From JAYQKL01 sp038142705 (GTDB lineage Bacteria; Pseudomonadota; Alphaproteobacteria; RS24): a DNA stretch of 64,000 bases. A program made the translations under genes and the position numbers. Under the pieces are notes generated by a model, which was given only the letters and a program-made list of their open reading frames with translations, was not told the DNA's origin and ran no database searches. How positions within the stretch are numbered: the stretch's first letter is position 1; each line of letters begins with the position of its first letter. The DNA lies in contig OZ244224.1 in NCBI GenBank assembly GCA_965217015.1, positions 1,178,001-1,242,000 of the forward strand. The letters are read 5' to 3'. Positions 59,226 to 64,000 of the stretch are shown here, one piece after another.

Positions 59226-59351
59226 TTAACCCTGACGCGCTTTGAAGCGCTTATTCACTTTATTAATTACATATAAACGCCCACGACGACGCACAACCTG
59301 ATTTTTCTGGTGTCGGTCACGCAGGGATTTCAAAGAATTTCTAACTTTCAT
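59226..59351 (-). CDS. rpmJ: 50S ribosomal protein L36
   Basis: 41 aa, MKVRNSLKSLRDRHQKNQVV, RRRGRLYVINKVNKRFKARQG. The longer proteobacterial L36 type, basic throughout; the cysteines of the zinc type are missing. ATG 59349-59351. Found beside the alpha/beta hydrolase gene, upstream on the same strand. Confidence 0.93.
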   Translation of the reverse strand: MKVRNSLKSLRDRHQKNQVVRRRGRLYVINKVNKRFKARQG

Positions 59352-59494
59352 CGTTCCAGCCTCCGAGGCGGCAAATGTCTGTGGTCAATTAATTGTGCGG
59401 AAACTAGCCGAGCCAAAGCCATATGTCAATAACCCTTATCACCGCTCTGCACCCTTAATGCCCCCATTAAGAAGTGATAATCAAAGGTCAAAGT

Positions 59495-60763
59495 TTATTC
59501 GACAGCAGTCTTGCGGTCTTTTTCTAATTGAGCTGAAACGATTTTGGCCCGCTTATTGGAAAAAAGCAGCATAACCAACAATAAAATGCACAAAACATAA
59601 GGCCCGCGATCATAAAACCGATAAAGTGGGACAATAATTATTGGGGTGAAAATAATCCCAATGGTCGCGGTTGAACTTAACAAACCAGCAATAGCGCCTT
59701 GCTCAAAGGGCGTCACATTAAGCGAGGCACCAGACGCGGAGCCAGTTCGCGTCAGCCCCAATCCATAACCAATAAACATCATGGCAAGCGTCAAAATGAT
59801 GAGATTAATCTCAAACAAAAATAAAAAGAAACCAACCATCATCGAAACCGCGCCAATTTGAATTTGCCTATCTGTGGACATAGGATAACGCGGCACAACA
59901 TAAGATTGCGCAAAAATATTAGCCGCCGCCATGCTCATCATGCCAACACTCAAAAATTTCGTTGTTTGCATCGTGTCCAAATGCATCACATCTAGCAAAT
60001 AGAAACCCGTTAACTGCAACACCACCGCCTGCAACAAACCACCCAGCGAACTGATAAAAAGAAAATCGCGTATGCGCCAATCTTTTATTTTTAATCGGGC
60101 GCGCTTTTCAGTTTGCTCAAAAATATCAGGCGACCTGTTTTCAGGCAGATAAATATAAATCGCGATTAAAATGAAAATGGATAAAATAAAGCACAGCACA
60201 AACGGCAAATATAAATCGACCAGCAGCATAACAGATGCAAAACCAGGCCCTATCACAGTGCCGAGCATGAAAGCGGCCATAACTTGTGCCAGCCCTGCTG
60301 AGCGGGAGTCTCGGCCTGTACGGTCAGCAATATAACCAATTGCAGATGTAAATGTGCCAGGACACAGCAATCCAAAAAAGCCGCGTGTGAGCAATAAAAG
60401 TGGGTACATGAGAAAAGCGGGCAGCAAACTCATCTCGTCAAGATAAAGCACCAAACCAACACCGCCGGTTGAAATCGCAAAGCCCATAACACCTAAAAGC
60501 ATGACGGGTTTACGCCCCAGACTGTCGCTTAAACGCCCCCAAAATGGGCTTGAGATGGTCCAGAAAAACGCAGTGGCCGAAAAAATCATGGTGACATGAT
60601 ATTCGGTTAATTCAAAATCACGCGCAATGGGTGGCAAAATCGTAAAAAGCAGAGACTGCCCGACCCCAACCAAAACCATAGCCGACATTAAAAGCCGCAT
60701 GCCTAATCGGCGTTCTTTGTCATCAAAAATCGTTTCGCTGGAGATGGGTTGGTGTTCACTCAT
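59495..60763 (-). CDS. Major facilitator superfamily transporter
   Basis: 422 aa from ATG 60763 (a TTG at 60790 is also in frame). Twelve hydrophobic segments, with the MFS loop motif WGRLSDSLGRKPVMLLG between helices 2 and 3 and PGTFTSAIGYIADRTGRDSR in the next. It resembles drug or metabolite exporters; no substrate can be given. It is on the same strand as gmd, 56 bases downstream. Confidence 0.88.
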   Translation of the reverse strand: MSEHQPISSETIFDDKERRLGMRLLMSAMVLVGVGQSLLFTILPPIARDFELTEYHVTMIFSATAFFWTISSPFWGRLSDSLGRKPVMLLGVMGFAISTGGVGLVLYLDEMSLLPAFLMYPLLLLTRGFFGLLCPGTFTSAIGYIADRTGRDSRSAGLAQVMAAFMLGTVIGPGFASVMLLVDLYLPFVLCFILSIFILIAIYIYLPENRSPDIFEQTEKRARLKIKDWRIRDFLFISSLGGLLQAVVLQLTGFYLLDVMHLDTMQTTKFLSVGMMSMAAANIFAQSYVVPRYPMSTDRQIQIGAVSMMVGFFLFLFEINLIILTLAMMFIGYGLGLTRTGSASGASLNVTPFEQGAIAGLLSSTATIGIIFTPIIIVPLYRFYDRGPYVLCILLLVMLLFSNKRAKIVSAQLEKDRKTAVE

Positions 60764-60819
60764 AATGTTTTTTAGCACATTCCGGCCCAAAAATCAGAAC
60801 AAAGATTTGAGCCGCTGGT

Positions 60820-61854
60820 TTAGAACCACCTCGCACCTTCCCGAGCGCGTTTCAAATCGGCCTCCGCCATGCAGGTGACAAGCGCATCAAAGCTCATTTC
60901 TGGTTGCCAGCCAAGTTTTTTTGTCGCTTTTGACGCATCACCAATCAATATATCAACCTCTGCAGGGCGGAAAAAATCAGGGTTTATTTTCACCAATAAG
61001 CGACCAGATTGACGGTCCAAACCACGCTCTTTAAGCCCCTCACCTTCCCAAACCAACTCAAAGCCCATCACTTTTGCCGCTTGCTCCAAAAAAGCCCGCA
61101 CAGAATGCGTTTGGCCAGTGGCAATCACATAATCATCAGGCTGGTCTTGCTGCATCATCAACCACATGGCTTTGACATAATCCGGCGCATAGCCCCAATC
61201 GCGTTGGGCATCTAAATTGCCAAGCTCCAAAACCCCTTCATCGCCACAGGCCAGCTTGGCTAACTGGCTGGTGATTTTGCGGGTCACAAATTCCATGCCC
61301 CGCAATGGGCTTTCATGATTAAACAAAATACCGGAGGAGGCATGCATATTGAATGCTTCGCGATAATTGACAACCGACCAATGCGCAAAAAGTTTCGCGA
61401 CCCCATAAGGGCTACGCGGATAAAAAGGCGTCATTTCAGTTTGCGGCGTTTCACGGACATGGCCAAACATTTCCGATGTCGAGGCCTGATAAAACCGTGC
61501 TTGCATTTTCAAGGTGCGCATTGCTTCAAGCAAGCGCATGGTACCGACACCTGAAATCTGCGCGGTATAAAGCGGTTGTTCAAAACTTGCCTGCACAAAA
61601 CTCTGGGCTGCCAGATTATATATTTCATCTGGCTGGGTCTGCTCTAACACCCTCATAATATTGGATAATTCATTGGCATCATAATTGATAAAAGTCACAT
61701 GTTCAGCCACATCAAGCGCCGCCAGACGCGCCAGATTGAGCGAGGCGCTGCGGCGCACCGCGCCATAAACCTGATAGTCTTTTTCTACTAAAAATTTTGC
61801 GAGATAGGCACCGTCTTGACCAGTAATGCCTGTAATGAGCGCTTTTTTGGACAT
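60820..61854 (-). CDS. gmd: GDP-mannose 4,6-dehydratase
   Basis: 344 aa SDR enzyme converting GDP-mannose to GDP-4-keto-6-deoxymannose, the precursor of GDP-fucose, rhamnose or perosamine. It has GITGQDGAYLAKFLVEKDYQ, ASTSEMFGHVRETPQ, the YXXXK pair in YPRSPYGVAKLFAHW, and NHESPLRGMEFVTRKI, all typical of Gmd. It is divergent from the WecA-type gene and starts the polysaccharide region. Confidence 0.93.
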   Translation of the reverse strand: MSKKALITGITGQDGAYLAKFLVEKDYQVYGAVRRSASLNLARLAALDVAEHVTFINYDANELSNIMRVLEQTQPDEIYNLAAQSFVQASFEQPLYTAQISGVGTMRLLEAMRTLKMQARFYQASTSEMFGHVRETPQTEMTPFYPRSPYGVAKLFAHWSVVNYREAFNMHASSGILFNHESPLRGMEFVTRKITSQLAKLACGDEGVLELGNLDAQRDWGYAPDYVKAMWLMMQQDQPDDYVIATGQTHSVRAFLEQAAKVMGFELVWEGEGLKERGLDRQSGRLLVKINPDFFRPAEVDILIGDASKATKKLGWQPEMSFDALVTCMAEADLKRAREGARWF

Positions 61855-61915
61855 AGTTTACTTTCGCTAAAAAGCTGTTTACCTTGAATTGTTTAATCTA
61901 TAAATATCAGTATCG

Positions 61916-62977
61916 ATGATTAGCACACTTATAGAAAATATCCCATATGGAGTTTTGGCGGGGACCGTCACCTTGCTGCTGGCACTGTCGCTTTCACCCA
62001 TCGCCAGAGCAATCGGTTTATTGGACCAGCCCGGCGGGCGCAAACAACATAAAGGCAATATCCCGCTTATTGGTGGCATTTGCATTTTCATCACCTTTGC
62101 CGCGACATTTTTTTTGGCCTCTGAAACCATACCTGAAATCAGATGGTTGGTGATTTCAACCAGCCTCTTGCTTGGGATTGGCATTATTGACGATTTTTTC
62201 GATATGCGCGCTTTGTATAAACTGGTGGCTCAGGCCGTCGCGGTGGGGCTGATGATGTGGCAAACCGGGCTATATGTGAATCATATTGCTTATTGGCCCG
62301 ATGGCACCTCTCTTCAGCTTGGCGCCTTTGGCTATGCCGTCACCTTGCTCGCCGTTGTCGGCATGATTAACGCCTTTAATATGAGTGACGGGATTGATGG
62401 CCTGACAGGCGTGCATGCGCTGATTTGTATTTTTGCGTTAACTTTAATTATCAATTTTTTAGACCGGCAACTCATCCACCAACCCTATCTTGATATTTTT
62501 CGTGGCGCGATTGGGGGTTATTTGCTGGTCAACCTCGCCATGTCGTCAAAGCGCAAAGTGTTTTTAGGCGATGCTGGCAGCATGATGATTGGGTTCATTT
62601 GCGCCTGGATTGTCATTTATTATACCCAGTTACCACCGCAAAAAGCGCTGCCCCCCTCAATGGCACTATGGCTGTTCGCCATTCCCATATTCGATACACT
62701 GACGGTGAGTTTGCGCAGAAGCCTTCAGGGGCGTTCACCCATGTCGGCTGACCGCACACATTTACATCATTTATTAACAGACACAGGCTTAAACGCCCGC
62801 CGAGCGCTAGGTATTATTAGCATTTTGGCCATCTTGCTTATTTTATTAGGCTATGTTTGTTATTTGTTTTGGGGAGATATAGCGACTATCGCGCTGTTTT
62901 TTATTGCCAGCATTGTTTATTTTTTCTTCATTAAACAGATTGTTTCTGTTGTTCGTTTCATGAAAAATAATGATTGA
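61916..62977 (+). CDS. Undecaprenyl-phosphate glycosyl-1-phosphate transferase (WecA/MraY family)
   Basis: 353 aa polytopic membrane enzyme that starts surface glycan synthesis by placing a sugar phosphate on undecaprenyl phosphate. Motifs: DQPGGRKQHKGNIPLIGGI, DDFFDMRALYK, NMSDGIDGLTG and FLGDAGSMMIGF, and DRTHLHHLLTD near the end. It fits the WecA type more than MraY, since it begins a polysaccharide cluster with gmd and an epimerase. Confidence 0.9.
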   Translation: MISTLIENIPYGVLAGTVTLLLALSLSPIARAIGLLDQPGGRKQHKGNIPLIGGICIFITFAATFFLASETIPEIRWLVISTSLLLGIGIIDDFFDMRALYKLVAQAVAVGLMMWQTGLYVNHIAYWPDGTSLQLGAFGYAVTLLAVVGMINAFNMSDGIDGLTGVHALICIFALTLIINFLDRQLIHQPYLDIFRGAIGGYLLVNLAMSSKRKVFLGDAGSMMIGFICAWIVIYYTQLPPQKALPPSMALWLFAIPIFDTLTVSLRRSLQGRSPMSADRTHLHHLLTDTGLNARRALGIISILAILLILLGYVCYLFWGDIATIALFFIASIVYFFFIKQIVSVVRFMKNND

Positions 62978-63014
62978 TGCGCGCAACCCAAAAGCCTTGT
63001 CGGTTAATACAAGA

Positions 63015-64000
63015 CTATTCCGTATAGAAAATCTGGCGCTCTGGGTCTGGATTTATAAATTCCGCTTCTAACGTTCGCTCGAGGCCCTCTTGCAAAGTAA
63101 ACGGCGCTACAAACCCCTCTAGCTCCGACTTTGCAGAAGTGAATTCACTTGAAGCGCAGAATTTCTTAACTCGGATTGAACTAATAGGCAATTTGACACC
63201 AAACCTAGCCAACCCGTCGGCAACATAACCCGCCATCAGACCCACAATTTTTGGCACTCTTATTCCAACAGATGATTTACCGCGTAGCTTGCCGCGAACA
63301 AGACTAACGAGTTCATTCATGGTAAAATCTGGCGTGTCAACATAATTATAGACGGCGTATTTTTTATCCGACTGGATACACTTCACCAAAAACGCAGATA
63401 GGTTTTCAACATAGGCCATTGATTTTTTATTCCGGCCATTGCCAATCATGGCAAAAGCACCTGAATTGATTTGGTTGAGTAAATTATAAACATTGCCGCG
63501 ATTGCCTTCGCCAAAAACAACTGTCGGGCGAACGATTATAAGACTGCGATTTTCTGGGTCTTTTTCGCGCCATTCGCGATAGACATCTTCAGCCAGCGCC
63601 TTTGTACGCCCATATTCATTAAACGGATTTATATCGCCCTCTTCCCCAGTGCCCGGCGGGGCAAAACCATAAACAGCGACAGAGCTGGTAAAGACAATTT
63701 TATTAATGCCTTTTTCTTCACACACTTCGCAAAGCACCCGCGCCCCTTCAACATTGGTCGAATAATATTCATTGAGGTCAGTAACATCATCGCGATGAAC
63801 AGCCGCGAGATTAACGACAATGTCGCCTTTAAGTTTGGTACGCAGATCCTCTTTAATTCGGATATCCAGAGCCTCAGTACGCTCTGGAAAGGCCTGCGAA
63901 GTTTGTAAATCCCCGATAGAGAAAGCGCCTTGCTGCTCAAACAATCTGCGGGAAAGATTAGTACCAACAAAACCCGCACCGCCAAGAATTGAAATTTTCA
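63015..64000 (-). CDS. NAD-dependent sugar epimerase/dehydratase (SDR), start at the window edge
   Basis: Extended SDR. The visible 5' end reads (A)TG AAA ATT TCA, so the start codon straddles the right edge and only its first base is missing. It opens MKISILGGAGFVGTNL (GXXGXXG), has the catalytic YXXXK in EYGRTKALAED and VRPTVVFGEG. Together with a WecA-type transferase it resembles the WbpV/WbpL pairing, in which the SDR makes the substrate for the transferase, but other 4-epimerases are possible. Confidence 0.85.
   Translation of the reverse strand, partial: KISILGGAGFVGTNLSRRLFEQQGAFSIGDLQTSQAFPERTEALDIRIKEDLRTKLKGDIVVNLAAVHRDDVTDLNEYYSTNVEGARVLCEVCEEKGINKIVFTSSVAVYGFAPPGTGEEGDINPFNEYGRTKALAEDVYREWREKDPENRSLIIVRPTVVFGEGNRGNVYNLLNQINSGAFAMIGNGRNKKSMAYVENLSAFLVKCIQSDKKYAVYNYVDTPDFTMNELVSLVRGKLRGKSSVGIRVPKIVGLMAGYVADGLARFGVKLPISSIRVKKFCASSEFTSAKSELEGFVAPFTLQEGLERTLEAEFINPDPERQIFYTE

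Overview
The window is from an alphaproteobacterium of moderate GC, plausibly a marine lineage such as SAR116 (Puniceispirillales). The lineage is an inference, made without database comparison. It rests on a split three-subunit proton-translocating transhydrogenase, the four-gene ccmIEFH block followed by a two-component pair and glnE, the alphaproteobacterial small families DUF1192, DUF1491, DUF1013/TrcR, DUF2849 and DUF6456, COQ9, an aa3-oxidase subunit IV-like peptide, and above all a gene transfer agent (GTA) of the Rhodobacter capsulatus (RcGTA) type. Genes are dense and no gene-free stretch exceeds 300 bases.

Layout. 1-6805 (minus): glnE (cut by the window edge), a histidine kinase and OmpR-type regulator, a terminator, then cytochrome c maturation genes ccmH, ccmF, ccmE and ccmI. 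6899-20602 (minus): a collinear GTA structural cluster of 17 genes, from terminase through portal, protease, capsid, connectors, tail tube, a very short tape-measure candidate, baseplate and the g15 megaprotein to a DUF2793 protein. 20603-20877: its control region, a consensus-like sigma70 promoter followed about 40 nt later by a strong intrinsic terminator, before the first gene. 20878-26809: a YcgN-type cysteine-cluster protein, a sulfite-assimilation unit (DUF2849, cysI, DUF934), dadA, an MscS channel and DUF1491. 26903-28437: sufE, then a convergent two-gene unit that I identify as the GTA activators gafY (DnaA-like helix-turn-helix) and gafZ (DUF6456), with a divergent unknown winged-helix regulator next to it. 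29231-36928 (plus): MaoC-like protein, msrB, an S9 oligopeptidase, a serine hydrolase, a flavin oxidoreductase, an outer-membrane barrel and an iron-sulfur (6-4) photolyase, ending against a tRNA-Gln. 37088-43329: mainly minus-strand metabolism, including a CoA ligase gene frameshifted by a 5-base tandem duplication. 43518-53990: housekeeping genes fabI, aroC, thiE, efp, suhB, an ABC exporter, rpmE, trcR-like, purE, purK, coq9 and rpsU. 54059-59351 (minus): pntB, pntA2, pntA1, a CoxIV-like peptide, two hydrolases and rpmJ. 59495-64000: an MFS transporter, gmd, a WecA-type transferase and an epimerase cut by the window edge, which looks like the start of a surface-polysaccharide region.

How the parts fit. 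The most interesting system is the GTA with its control parts. In Caulobacter, GafY activates the GTA promoter with IHF, and GafZ is an anti-terminator. This window has the same two regulators within 7 kb of a GTA cluster whose leader holds a promoter followed directly by a terminator. That arrangement is what an anti-termination switch would need. The cluster looks intact and streamlined: no frameshift was seen, most genes overlap or abut, there is no g3.5, and the tape-measure candidate is only 133 residues. A second theme is short tandem duplications in spacers and in one coding sequence (21821, 36926, 41449, 45491).
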